From NCBI GenBank assembly GCA_046594915.1, contig JBKJRC010000003.1, positions 186,001 through 250,000 on the forward strand: DNA of 64,000 nt, written 5' to 3'. The translations under genes were made by a program, and so were the position numbers. The stretch's first letter is position 1; every line of letters begins with the position of its first letter. Shown piece after piece: positions 1 to 8,836 of this stretch. The notes below the pieces were generated by a model that ran no database searches, was not told where the DNA came from, and worked only from the letters and a program-made list of their open reading frames with translations. Source of the stretch: Methylotenera_A sp046594915 (GTDB lineage Bacteria; Pseudomonadota; Gammaproteobacteria; Burkholderiales; Methylophilaceae).

Positions 1-1
1 G

Positions 2-487
2 TTAGGCGAAACCACACCCGGACCGTTGATTATGGTGGTGACTTTTGTCGGATTCGTGGGCGGCTGGACACAACCATTTTTGGGTGCTGACAGCGTTTTG
101 TCCTCTGCGATTATTGCCGCAAGCGCAGTGACTTTCTTTACATTTTTGCCATCATTCATCTTTATTTTTGTCGGCGCACCGTTTATTGAATCGACGCAAA
201 ATAACTTAAAATTAACTGCGCCTTTAACGGCGATTACAGCGGCAGTTGTGGGCGTTATTGTCAGTTTAGCGGCATTTTTTGCAATGCATATTTTTTGGCC
301 GACTGGGTTTGGTTCAACAAGTTTTGGCGCTGGATTTAGCTTAAATACTGCGCTGGCAACACTGGATTGGTTTGCATGCGCAGCAACTTTAGCTGCAGCC
401 TTTATTTTGTTTCAATTTAAACTGAATATCCTGCACTTAATCTGGATGTTTGCCTTAGTGGGTTTATTGCACCATATTGTGTTTTAA
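2..487 (+). CDS. chrA: Chromate transporter, C-terminal part (cut by window edge)
   Basis: The reading frame is open from base 2 and enters in the chromate-transporter motif GETTPGPLI, followed by several hydrophobic segments, so this is the C-terminal part (about 161 residues) of a ChrA-family inner-membrane protein. The family exports chromate or transports it in exchange for sulfate. The true start lies left of the window; the TTG at 26 is internal to the motif and is not the start. Membrane segments are visible around GADSVLSSAIIAAS, the FLPSFIFIFVGAPF stretch and the C-terminal LIWMFALVGLLHH. Family assignment is from the motif and membrane pattern; the substrate is inferred from the family. 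Confidence 0.8.
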   Translation, partial: LGETTPGPLIMVVTFVGFVGGWTQPFLGADSVLSSAIIAASAVTFFTFLPSFIFIFVGAPFIESTQNNLKLTAPLTAITAAVVGVIVSLAAFFAMHIFWPTGFGSTSFGAGFSLNTALATLDWFACAATLAAAFILFQFKLNILHLIWMFALVGLLHHIVF

Positions 488-589
488 CTATTTTTTTAAA
501 TCCTGTTTTTGCATTAACTAATCGAACCAATAATCTGAATCTAAGTCCATTGTATGAGTGTACTTAACCATTTTTTAAAGGCAAAAATC

Positions 590-1135
590 ATGCAGAAACA
601 TCTTTACACCAGCTTGTTCAGTTTGCTTATTTTGTTTACCAGCGCTGTGGCAAACGCAGCGACTTGCCCAGAACTGTATAACCATCAATATACAACGTTG
701 CAAGGCGAAAAAATCGACCTGTGTGATTATCAAGATAAGCCAATTTTGGTGGTGAACACCGCCAGCAAGTGCGGGTTTGCGCCACAGTTTGCGGCTTTGG
801 AAGGATTGTATAAAAAGAATAAAGACCAAGGTTTGTTGGTGATTGGTTTTCCGTCAAACGATTTCAAGCAGGAACTTGCTGACAACAAAGCGATTGGAGA
901 TTTTTGCAAAGCAACTTACTCGGTGAATTTCCCGATGACACCCAAAAGTTCGGTTTCAGGCGCAAATGCTAATGCTTTTTATCAGCAATTGGCAGCCAAA
1001 TCTGGTCAAGCACCGCTGTGGAACTTTTATAAATATGTGATTTTGCCAGGCGGTAAGCAGGTGTATGCATTTGAAAGTACTGTGTTGCCTAATTCGGCAG
1101 AAATTGCTGGCAAAATAAAACCATATTTAAAATAA
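590..1135 (+). CDS. Glutathione peroxidase family protein, exported
   Basis: A thiol peroxidase of the glutathione peroxidase family, 181 residues, predicted to reduce hydroperoxides outside the cytoplasm. A signal peptide is visible (hydrophobic SLFSLLILFTSAVANA, probable cleavage after ANA near residue 23). The peroxidatic cysteine lies in NTASKCGF (about residue 61), and the family's LWNFYKY block follows near the end. The start at 590 is preferred over the ATG at 554 because AAAGG stands 8 nt upstream of 590 and the signal peptide then begins properly. The active site has cysteine, not selenocysteine. The electron donor may be thioredoxin rather than glutathione, as in many bacterial members. 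It seems to be a single-gene unit closed by the terminator at 1161-1185. Confidence 0.88.
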   Translation: MQKHLYTSLFSLLILFTSAVANAATCPELYNHQYTTLQGEKIDLCDYQDKPILVVNTASKCGFAPQFAALEGLYKKNKDQGLLVIGFPSNDFKQELADNKAIGDFCKATYSVNFPMTPKSSVSGANANAFYQQLAAKSGQAPLWNFYKYVILPGGKQVYAFESTVLPNSAEIAGKIKPYLK

Positions 1136-1160
1136 ATGGCTAGATAAAAACGATAAACAA

Positions 1161-1185
1161 AAAAAGAGGCTACAAGCCTCTTTTT
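1161..1185. terminator. Bidirectional intrinsic terminator
   Basis: A perfect 10-bp stem, AAAAAGAGGC at 1161-1170 pairing with GCCTCTTTTT at 1176-1185, around the loop TACAA. A-run on the left and T-run on the right let it serve both the peroxidase gene (plus) and the converging ppsR gene (minus). Confidence 0.85.
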
Positions 1186-1228
1186 GATAATGTGATTAGT
1201 TTACTTAACACTTAAATACACACAGTAT

Positions 1229-2047
1229 TTAAGCCGCTTGTTTGGCTGGTTGGCGAATTTTTTGCAAAATAATCGCCGATAACTCTTCAATTGAGCGGCT
1301 GGTCGAATCGGCCCACGTAATGCTATTGCTACGCATTAAGTTTTCCGCCGTAGCAATTTCTTTGCGGCAATTGTCCAATGATGCATAAAAGCTATCTGGC
1401 CTGCGCTCGCTGCGCACAGAATGCAGACGTTCGGCTTTAATGGTTAACCCAAAAATTTTATCGATATGTTTGTATAACACTTCTGGCAGCGTGCCGCGCT
1501 CAAAGTCTTCAGGAATCAGCGGGTAATTGGCGGCTTTAATGCCAAATTGCATCGCCAGATAAATGCTGGTTGGTGTTTTTCCGCAACGCGACACGCCAAT
1601 TAAAATCACCTGCGCTTCATCTAAGCCAGAATTGGTCATGCCGTCATCATGCCCAAGCGTAAAATTAATCGCTTCCATGCGTTCATGATAATTAGTGCCC
1701 ATCACGCTATGCGCAATACCCGCGCCAGTCAATGGTTTCTGGTCGAGTTCCAGCCCCAGTGGATCGATAAATGCAGTGAATAAATCGATAAAATAAGCGT
1801 TGGCCTGCTTTAAGTCGTTGCGTAATTCAATGCTGCCGAGCGACATAATCACTGCGGGCCTTGCGCCATCTTCTTCAGTGGCTTCTAAAATAGCATTTTT
1901 AGCCAGTCTAATTTTTTCTAGCGTATCGGTAAATGGCATGCGTACTTGTTTAAAATTGGTGCGTGGAAAATGCTCCAGTAACTTACCCAGAGCGCCAGCT
2001 GTAATACCAGTGCCGTCAGAAATAAAAAATACAGTACGGTGATCCAT
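1229..2047 (-). CDS. ppsR: PEP synthase regulatory protein (kinase/pyrophosphorylase)
   Basis: A DUF299/PSRP family protein of 272 residues. The family phosphorylates and, through a Pi-dependent pyrophosphorylase activity, reactivates phosphoenolpyruvate synthase at the active-site region, switching gluconeogenic flux. The sequence shows the N-terminal VFFISDGTGITA block and the nucleotide-binding loop GVSRCGKTPTS (around residues 152-162), both diagnostic. It lies 39 bp downstream of ppsA on the same strand, so regulator and target are probably co-transcribed. The start ATG at 2047 gives the usual family N terminus (MDHRTVFFISDG). Confidence 0.93.
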   Translation of the reverse strand: MDHRTVFFISDGTGITAGALGKLLEHFPRTNFKQVRMPFTDTLEKIRLAKNAILEATEEDGARPAVIMSLGSIELRNDLKQANAYFIDLFTAFIDPLGLELDQKPLTGAGIAHSVMGTNYHERMEAINFTLGHDDGMTNSGLDEAQVILIGVSRCGKTPTSIYLAMQFGIKAANYPLIPEDFERGTLPEVLYKHIDKIFGLTIKAERLHSVRSERRPDSFYASLDNCRKEIATAENLMRSNSITWADSTSRSIEELSAIILQKIRQPAKQAA

Positions 2048-2086
2048 TTTTAAATAGCCTTTTATTTTCTAGCTTTATTTCTTGGT

Positions 2087-4462
2087 TTATTTTTTAGTTA
2101 AACGTTGCCAAGTCGCAACAACAGTATCGGGATTCAATGAAATCGATTGTATGCCTTCCGCCACCAGCCATTCCGCAAAATCCGGATGATCAGACGGGCC
2201 TTGGCCGCAGATGCCCACGTATTTGCCCAAGCGGTTGCAGGTTTGAATTGCCATTTTCAATAGCGCTTTTACCGCATCGTTACGCTCATCAAAACCGTCA
2301 GCCAAGATGCCAGAATCTCTATCCATGCCTAACGTGAGCTGGGTTAAGTCGTTAGAGCCGATAGAAAAACCATCAAAATATTCTAAAAATTGCTCAGCCA
2401 GCAAAGCATTCGATGGAATTTCGCACATCATAATCAGGCGCAAACCATTTTCGCCACGCTTAAGCCCATTTTCAGCCATGATTTCCGTCACAGCTTTGGC
2501 TTCATCCAATGTGCGCACAAATGGCAGCATTAACTCAACGTTAACCAAGCCCATTTCATCGCGTACTTTTTTCATGGCCACACATTCCATGGCAAAGCAT
2601 TCTTTAAAATCTTCTGCCATATAACGCGCGGCACCGCGAAAGCCAATCATTGGGTTTTCTTCATCTGGTTCATAAATATCGCCACCCACCAGTTTTTTAT
2701 ACTCGTTAGATTTGAAATCAGAGGTACGCACAATCACTGGTTTTGGGTAGAAAGAAGCGGCAATCGTTGCAACGCCTTCAGCGACTTTATCAATATAAAA
2801 CTGTTTGGGCGAGGCGTAACCACGTGCACGGCTTTTAATAATGGTTTGAATGCTTTTGGGCATCGCGTCCACATTTAAAATGGCTTTTGGGTGAATGCCC
2901 ACCATGTTGTTAATCACAAATTCCAATCGCGCCAAACCCACGCCATCATTGGGAATTTGCGCAAAACTGAAGGCCATATCGGGGTTGCCCACATTCATCA
3001 TAATTTTGCAAGGCGGTTTTGGCAATGCGCTATTGGCTTGGGTGGATACTTCAAAGTCCAGTGCGCCGTGATAGACAAAACCTGTTTCACCTTCGGCGCA
3101 TGAAACCGTGACGATTTCACCTTCACGCAGTAAATCGGTTGCATTCACTGAGCCAACGATCGCTGGAATGCCCAACTCGCGCGCGATAATCGCCGCGTGG
3201 CAAGTACGGCCACCACGGTTGGTAACCAAGGCTGCGGCACGTTTCATCACAGGTTCCCAGTTTGGGTCGGTCATATCCGCCACCAGAACATCGCCAGGTT
3301 GCACTTCATGCATTTGTGCAGGATCTAAAACGATTCTAACAGGCCCAACGCCTACTTTTTGCGTTACAGCGCGGCCTGCTACTAAAGGCTTAGCGGAATG
3401 TTTTTGTAGTTTGTAAGTTTCAGTGATGTTTTTTAATAGCTCTTGCGATTTAACCGTTTCTGGTCGCGCTTGTAAAATATACAGCTTATTGTCTAAACCA
3501 TTTTTTCCCCATTCAATATCCATCGGGCAGCCATAATGATTTTCAATCGTCATGGCATAAGTTGCCAGCTCTAAAATATCCGCGTCACTTAATGAATAAC
3601 GCTCAGCATCAGCCGTGTCAACATCGACTGTATTGGTACTTTTTCCCGCTTGCGTGGCATCTGAAAACACCATTTTGATCAGCTTAGAACCCATGGTGCG
3701 GCGCACAATCGCTGGCTTGCCAAGCGCCAATAATGGTTTATGCACATAAAATTCATCCGGGTTCACCGCGCCTTGCACCACTGTTTCGCCTAAACCGTAA
3801 CTGGATGTGATAAACGCGACATCTTTAAAACCAGACTCCGTATCAATGGTAAACATCACGCCGGCACAGCCAATATCGGAGCGCACCATTTGCTGTACGC
3901 CAGCTGATAAAGCGACATCTGCATGCACAAACCCTTTATGCACGCGGTACGAAATCGCGCGGTCGTTATATAAGGAGGCGAATACTTCTTTAACGGCGTG
4001 GGTAATATTATCCAAACCATGAATATTCAAAAAGCTTTCTTGCTGGCCAGCAAAAGACGCATCAGGTAAATCTTCTGCCGTAGCAGAAGAGCGCACTGCA
4101 AACGTAGTGCCAGCGGCAGAATTATCAGTCAGGCGCGCATAGTTTTCTGCAATCGCCGCGTTTAGTGCGGGTGGGAAAGGTGCTTCCATCATCCAGCCAC
4201 GAATTTTCGCGCCGCAAATCGCTAACGCTTGCGTGTCGTCTGCGTTTAATTCATCTAGCAAATCATTAATTTTTTTGTCCAAACCATCTTGTGCTAAAAA
4301 CTCACGGAATGCATGCGCGGTAGTGGCGAAGCCAGTTGGCACGCGCACACCTTTTGCTTTTAACTGTGAAATCATTTCGCCTAAAGAAGCATTTTTACCA
4401 CCAACCGAGCCTACATCTGTGTTGCGGAGCTGTTCAAATGGAACTACGTGAGCTACTGACAT
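2087..4462 (-). CDS. ppsA: Phosphoenolpyruvate synthase
   Basis: Converts pyruvate, ATP and water to phosphoenolpyruvate, AMP and phosphate, the entry into gluconeogenesis. It is 791 residues, the normal family length. The N-terminal ATP-binding domain carries VGGKNASLGEM and AVRSSATAEDLPDASFAGQQ. The central phosphohistidine domain carries GGRTCHAAIIARELGIP with the catalytic histidine. The C-terminal PEP/pyruvate TIM-barrel carries SIGSNDLTQLTLG and the GICGQ loop. An AGGGAA ribosome site precedes the ATG. In a RuMP-cycle methylotroph it would replenish PEP from pyruvate made by sugar phosphate cleavage; that role is inferred. Confidence 0.96.
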   Translation of the reverse strand: MSVAHVVPFEQLRNTDVGSVGGKNASLGEMISQLKAKGVRVPTGFATTAHAFREFLAQDGLDKKINDLLDELNADDTQALAICGAKIRGWMMEAPFPPALNAAIAENYARLTDNSAAGTTFAVRSSATAEDLPDASFAGQQESFLNIHGLDNITHAVKEVFASLYNDRAISYRVHKGFVHADVALSAGVQQMVRSDIGCAGVMFTIDTESGFKDVAFITSSYGLGETVVQGAVNPDEFYVHKPLLALGKPAIVRRTMGSKLIKMVFSDATQAGKSTNTVDVDTADAERYSLSDADILELATYAMTIENHYGCPMDIEWGKNGLDNKLYILQARPETVKSQELLKNITETYKLQKHSAKPLVAGRAVTQKVGVGPVRIVLDPAQMHEVQPGDVLVADMTDPNWEPVMKRAAALVTNRGGRTCHAAIIARELGIPAIVGSVNATDLLREGEIVTVSCAEGETGFVYHGALDFEVSTQANSALPKPPCKIMMNVGNPDMAFSFAQIPNDGVGLARLEFVINNMVGIHPKAILNVDAMPKSIQTIIKSRARGYASPKQFYIDKVAEGVATIAASFYPKPVIVRTSDFKSNEYKKLVGGDIYEPDEENPMIGFRGAARYMAEDFKECFAMECVAMKKVRDEMGLVNVELMLPFVRTLDEAKAVTEIMAENGLKRGENGLRLIMMCEIPSNALLAEQFLEYFDGFSIGSNDLTQLTLGMDRDSGILADGFDERNDAVKALLKMAIQTCNRLGKYVGICGQGPSDHPDFAEWLVAEGIQSISLNPDTVVATWQRLTKK

Positions 4463-4705
4463 GCTGAGATTCCCTTAATTTTGCAGAAGATTGCGATTTA
4501 ATAATGATTTGTAAAATTGTGCTGTGTTAAAGACGTACATTATTTTTAGTTTAAATGTTTATGTTTAATATTGTGCCAAAATAGCCTGTTAATGTCACGT
4601 TACATCCGTAGCTTAACACGGCTAAAAGTAGCAAATGCATCATTAATTTGCTGGATTAAGCTAAAATACTAAAAATAGTTGAATAAAGCATAATTAAGCA
4701 ATGCC

Positions 4706-5758
4706 ATGAACCGTTTAAGCCCCATATTTGCCGAAAAGTTACAGCTTGAAAAAGTCACAGTGACAACCACTGCGCGCCTGCACATGGGTTTTATTGATTT
4801 GAATGGTAGCCAAGGCCGTTTATTTGGCAGTTTGGGCTTGGCGTTAGATGCGCCAAAAACGCAGTTAACCATTTTTAAAAGCGAAAAAACGGTAATTGAT
4901 GCTAAAAATTACGATTATGTTGCTAAAATCGTCGAAAGTATCAAAAATCAGCTAAAAATAAGTGTTAACTTTTCGGTGATTATGCATGAAAATATTCCCG
5001 AACATGCGGGTTTAGGTTCTGGCACGCAGTTGGCTTTAGCGATTAGCGCAAGCGTGAATGCTTTATTTGATTTAAATTTTACAATCGCGCAATTGGCTGG
5101 CATTACAAGCAGAGGCAGTCGATCAGGTATTGGCATTGGTACGTTTGAGCAAGGTGGTTTGGTGCTGGATGGCGGCAAAAGCATACAGCAGCAATATTAT
5201 TTGCAAGGAGGCAACTCGCAACGGAATAACTTGCAAGTAAGTAACTTCAAATCCCCGCCGATTATAGCGCGGCACGATTTTCCGCCGCACTGGCCGATTT
5301 TATTAATTATGGATGATGACGATCAGGGTGTATTTGGCGATGCGGAATTGCAGGCTTTTGAGGCGTTAAGTCAGGCGGATTTGGCCACCGCGCAGGCGTT
5401 AAGTCACCGTGTATTAATGCAAGCTTTACCTGCAGTTGTTGAACACGACTATGCGCAGTTTTGTCAAGCAATTGATGCGTTGCAGCTGGCTACTGGACGA
5501 TATTTTTCTGCCGCACAAGGTGGACATTATAAAAGTGCGGCTGTTGCTAGCGTGTTAAGTTATTTAAAAAATGCAGGATTGGTAGGCGTAGGCCAAAGTT
5601 CTTGGGGCCCGACTGGGTTTGCCGTTTTTGAAAACGATGCGCAAGCTAATCTTATGCTCAATCAATTAATGCTGCAGTTTTCGTCATTACGCAATGTGCA
5701 TTTTCAAATGGTGCGCGCGAAAAATACCGGTGCGATTATTCAATTAAATGAGGCTTAA
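4706..5758 (+). CDS. mptG: Beta-ribofuranosylaminobenzene 5'-phosphate synthase
   Basis: Catalyses the first committed step of tetrahydromethanopterin synthesis: p-aminobenzoate plus PRPP giving beta-RFA-P, CO2 and PPi. The 350-residue product belongs to the GHMP kinase-like family, shown by the phosphate-binding motif HAGLGSGTQLALAIS (around residues 100-114) and the N-terminal TARLHMGFIDLNG. The C-terminal GVGQSSWGPTGFA block is typical of this synthase. It opens a tight same-strand run with mtdB, an ATP-grasp gene, mch and two accessory genes. The neighbouring pabB at 16.4 kb supplies the aromatic precursor. The 243-bp gap before it, shared with divergent ppsA, must hold its promoter; I could not pick one convincingly. 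Confidence 0.92.
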   Translation: MNRLSPIFAEKLQLEKVTVTTTARLHMGFIDLNGSQGRLFGSLGLALDAPKTQLTIFKSEKTVIDAKNYDYVAKIVESIKNQLKISVNFSVIMHENIPEHAGLGSGTQLALAISASVNALFDLNFTIAQLAGITSRGSRSGIGIGTFEQGGLVLDGGKSIQQQYYLQGGNSQRNNLQVSNFKSPPIIARHDFPPHWPILLIMDDDDQGVFGDAELQAFEALSQADLATAQALSHRVLMQALPAVVEHDYAQFCQAIDALQLATGRYFSAAQGGHYKSAAVASVLSYLKNAGLVGVGQSSWGPTGFAVFENDAQANLMLNQLMLQFSSLRNVHFQMVRAKNTGAIIQLNEA

Positions 5759-5773
5759 CTAACCTAAAATATC

Positions 5774-6697
5774 ATGCAAAAAGTATCTATATTACATCTG
5801 ATTACCGCCGCAAAAAACGCCAGTCCATTTGATGTGAACATGGCTTATGACGCGGGTTTTGACAAAATTATGCCTTACACCAATGTTGCGTTGAATGAAG
5901 TTGCAGCGTTAACGCAGGACGCGATTTTTTCGCGCAGTACCTCGGCTAAACAAGAAAAAAGTGGCATTCAACGTGAGGCACTTTTTTTTGGCGGCCGCGA
6001 TATCCATTTGGCGCTTGATATGCAGCAAGCTGCCAAAAATGCCATGTTTACGCCGTTTGAAATATCCACATTTGCTGACCCATCTGGCGCTTTTACAACC
6101 GCTGCTGCCATGCTGGCTAAAATTGACGCACAATTAAAGCGCATGAATCAAAATTTAGCGCAACAGATTATTGCTATTTTTGGTGCCGGTGGCACGGTTG
6201 GTGGTGCGGTGGCTTTAATCGCGGCTGCATCAGGTGCAACCGTACAATTGGTTGCATATAAAGAGCTAGCACAAATGCAAGATTACGCAGCAGATTTGCA
6301 GGCAAAATATGGGTTAAGTATGCAAGTTGTGGATGGCACAAATGATCTTGCTAAAACGCAATTACTGCACACCGCAACGATTGCAATATGCGCTGCTGCG
6401 GCAGGAGTGCGTGTGCTTGAATATGCGCATTTTTGCGATTCAAAAACGCTTAAAATTATTGCAGATGTGAATGCTGTTGCGCCGTCGGGCGTTGCGGGTA
6501 TTGATGCAATGAGTGACACTACGCCTATTCAAGACTCAGCAATAATGGGGATAGGTGCGCTGGCGATTGGTCAATTAAAGTATAAAACGCAGCACACCAT
6601 GCTGCAGCAAATGTTGATGGCTGAAAAACCGGTGCATTTGGCTTATAGCCAGGCATTTGAAGTGGCGAAACAGCTTTTAACCAGTGAACAGCATTAA
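5774..6697 (+). CDS. mtdB: NAD(P)-dependent methylene-H4MPT dehydrogenase
   Basis: Oxidises methylene-H4MPT to methenyl-H4MPT with NAD or NADP, the second step of H4MPT-linked formaldehyde oxidation after Fae. The 307-residue product has the family N terminus (SILHLITAAKNASPFDVNMAYDAG) and the dinucleotide-binding loop FGAGGTVGGAVAL (around residues 136-148). Sequence resembles MtdB rather than the NADP-specific MtdA. It starts 15 bp after mptG, and the next gene begins inside its last codons (14-bp overlap), so it is part of one transcription unit. Product is passed to Mch, encoded two genes on. Confidence 0.93.
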   Translation: MQKVSILHLITAAKNASPFDVNMAYDAGFDKIMPYTNVALNEVAALTQDAIFSRSTSAKQEKSGIQREALFFGGRDIHLALDMQQAAKNAMFTPFEISTFADPSGAFTTAAAMLAKIDAQLKRMNQNLAQQIIAIFGAGGTVGGAVALIAAASGATVQLVAYKELAQMQDYAADLQAKYGLSMQVVDGTNDLAKTQLLHTATIAICAAAAGVRVLEYAHFCDSKTLKIIADVNAVAPSGVAGIDAMSDTTPIQDSAIMGIGALAIGQLKYKTQHTMLQQMLMAEKPVHLAYSQAFEVAKQLLTSEQH

Positions 6698-7805
6698 CAC
6701 GATTATTATTGCAGCAATTTCCAGCCGAATATATGTGCAAGCGGCGATAGAAGCTCGTTTCGAAGTGATTGCAATCGATGCCTTTGCCGATGTGGATACG
6801 CTGAATATAGCCAAAAAAGTGATTCAATTAGACGTAGTCAACGGACAATTTGAGCGGGAATTATTACTTAAAAGTTTAACCGAAATCGATATTAAGCAGT
6901 GTATTGGGTTTTGCTATGGCGCTGGTTTTGAAGCGCAAACCGATTTGCTGGAAGATATCGCAAAAATATTACCCATTATTGGCAATGCGGCCACTGTCGT
7001 TAAAGCGTGCAAAAATCCACAACGGTTTTTTGCGCTGTGCGATGTGCTGAATATTCAGTATCCAGCTACTTCGTTTGAAAAGCCAAATCGTACACAAGGA
7101 TGGCTGCAAAAAACGATAGGAGGCACAGGCGGCGCGCATATTAAGCCGGTTTTGCCATTAAATTTAGGGTTAACTCAGCCTGTTTATTATCAGAAAATAC
7201 AAGCAGGCACGCCAATGTCGTGTTTATTTTTAGCTGACAGCAAGCAAGTGCAAATATTGGGTGTAAATGAGCAATGGTGCAGCCCAGCCACGTTATCGCC
7301 TTATCGCTTTGGCGGCGCAGTCAGTCATGCAGTTTTAAGCGATAACGTTCAGCATCAATTAGAAGAATTCGTACAAGCCGCCAGCTTAGAATGGGACTTA
7401 AAAGGCTTAAATAGTTGCGATTTTATTGTGCATAATAATGAGCTTTTTATGCTGGAATTGAACCCACGCTTAAGCGCTACATTTGATTTATATAAAGCAA
7501 AGCGAGGACATTTATTTGCCGCGCACGTAGCGGCTTTTACAGCACAATTAAATAGTGGGCATAAAGTCGCTTGGCCAGATAATGATTGGCCAGTTATCGA
7601 AAAAAAATCACGCGCAATGCAAATTATTTATGCCAATCAAACGGCAAAAATTCCAATGGATATGGATTGGCCAAATTGGGTGTCAGACGTGCCGCAGCCT
7701 AATCGTATAATTTTGGCGGGAATGCCTATTTGCACAATATTGGCCGAAGCGCGCACGGCAAAATTGGCCAAAAAAAAGGTTTTAGAGCGTGCGGCCAGCC
7801 TGTGA
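6684..7805 (+). CDS. ATP-grasp protein of the H4MPT gene cluster
   Basis: A 373-residue ATP-grasp family protein of the type found only near H4MPT genes in methylotrophs (similar to the protein called Orf17 in Methylobacterium; the match is from memory). N-terminal pre-ATP-grasp region NTIIIAAISSRIYVQAAIEA; the ATP-grasp core includes QKTIGGTGGAHIKPV and the metal-binding LELNPRLSATFDLY near residues 260-273. GTG start at 6684 lies inside mtdB; no ATG alternative keeps the conserved N terminus. ATP-grasp enzymes join a carboxylate to an amine, thiol or similar group. The substrate is unknown; a ligation step in H4MPT or methylofuran assembly is the likely role. Confidence 0.8.
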   Translation: MNSINTIIIAAISSRIYVQAAIEARFEVIAIDAFADVDTLNIAKKVIQLDVVNGQFERELLLKSLTEIDIKQCIGFCYGAGFEAQTDLLEDIAKILPIIGNAATVVKACKNPQRFFALCDVLNIQYPATSFEKPNRTQGWLQKTIGGTGGAHIKPVLPLNLGLTQPVYYQKIQAGTPMSCLFLADSKQVQILGVNEQWCSPATLSPYRFGGAVSHAVLSDNVQHQLEEFVQAASLEWDLKGLNSCDFIVHNNELFMLELNPRLSATFDLYKAKRGHLFAAHVAAFTAQLNSGHKVAWPDNDWPVIEKKSRAMQIIYANQTAKIPMDMDWPNWVSDVPQPNRIILAGMPICTILAEARTAKLAKKKVLERAASL

Positions 7806-7851
7806 TAACCTCTAATTTTTATATGAGTACGTTTAATGGCTAACCTTGTTT

Positions 7852-8826
7852 ATGCAACCAAATAAAAATATTAGTGTGAATGCCTTATCTCAACCTTTAG
7901 TTGAAGCGATTATCAATGACGCATACGCGTTGAATCTAAATGTTTCGCAGCATATTTCGGGCGCCACCATCATTGATGCGGGAATTGAAGCGAATGGCGG
8001 TTTAGAAGCTGGGCGGCGCATTGCGGAAATTTGCATGGGCGGTTTGGGGCAGGTAACTTTTACTCAAAATATGCCATTTAAAAACTGGTTAACGGGCGTG
8101 CAAGTGACGGCTAAAAATCCAGTATTAACTTGTCTGGGCAGTCAATATGCGGGCTGGGCGTTGAGTTTTGAAAATGGTCATGACAAGTTTTTTTCGTTAG
8201 GCTCAGGCCCGGCGCGCAGTATTGCGCAACGGGAAGATATTTTTAAAGCGTTGCAATATAAAGACAGCGCTGAAAAGTCGGTATTAATCTTAGAAACAGA
8301 TAAAATTCCGCCGCTTAAAATCGTTGAAAAAGTGGCGCGTGACACCAATATCAAACCAGAAAATTTAACGTTTATATTAACGCCAACGCGCAGCCTGGCT
8401 GGTGCGGTGCAAATCATTTCGCGCGTGTTAGAAGTGGCTTTACATAAAGTGCATACGCTACATTTTCCATTGCAACAGATTGTCGACGGTATTGGTTTTG
8501 CGCCTTTGCCGCCGCCTAGTCCCGATTTTCTGACTGGCATGGGCCGCACCAATGATGCGATTTTATTTGGTGGCTTTGTACAATTATTTGTGCAATGCAC
8601 AGACGAACAGGCGCAAAAACTGGCGGCTGATTTGCCCAGTCAATCTTCGAAAGATTACGGCAAACCATTTGCGCAAGTGTTTAAAGCGGTAAATATGGAT
8701 TTCTACTTGATTGATCCGCTATTATTTTCGCCCGCAAAAGTCACCATCACCAATTTAGCCACTGGCAACAGTTATTTTGGCGGCGCATTTAATGAGGCTT
8801 TGCTCAACCAATCATTTGGCGCATAG
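7852..8826 (+). CDS. mch: Methenyl-H4MPT cyclohydrolase
   Basis: Hydrolyses methenyl-H4MPT to 5-formyl-H4MPT, linking MtdB to the formyltransferase/hydrolase complex (not in this window). The 324-residue product is full length for Mch, with GLEAGRRIAEICMGGLGQV and KNPVLTCLGSQYAGWAL near the N terminus and the SGPARSIAQREDIF block in the middle. An in-frame TTG at 7846 exists, but the ATG at 7852 fits the family start better; the ribosome site is weak in either case. It follows the ATP-grasp gene by 46 bp and precedes the RimK-like gene by 10 bp. Confidence 0.95.
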   Translation: MQPNKNISVNALSQPLVEAIINDAYALNLNVSQHISGATIIDAGIEANGGLEAGRRIAEICMGGLGQVTFTQNMPFKNWLTGVQVTAKNPVLTCLGSQYAGWALSFENGHDKFFSLGSGPARSIAQREDIFKALQYKDSAEKSVLILETDKIPPLKIVEKVARDTNIKPENLTFILTPTRSLAGAVQIISRVLEVALHKVHTLHFPLQQIVDGIGFAPLPPPSPDFLTGMGRTNDAILFGGFVQLFVQCTDEQAQKLAADLPSQSSKDYGKPFAQVFKAVNMDFYLIDPLLFSPAKVTITNLATGNSYFGGAFNEALLNQSFGA

Positions 8827-8836
8827 GTTCTTTTTA

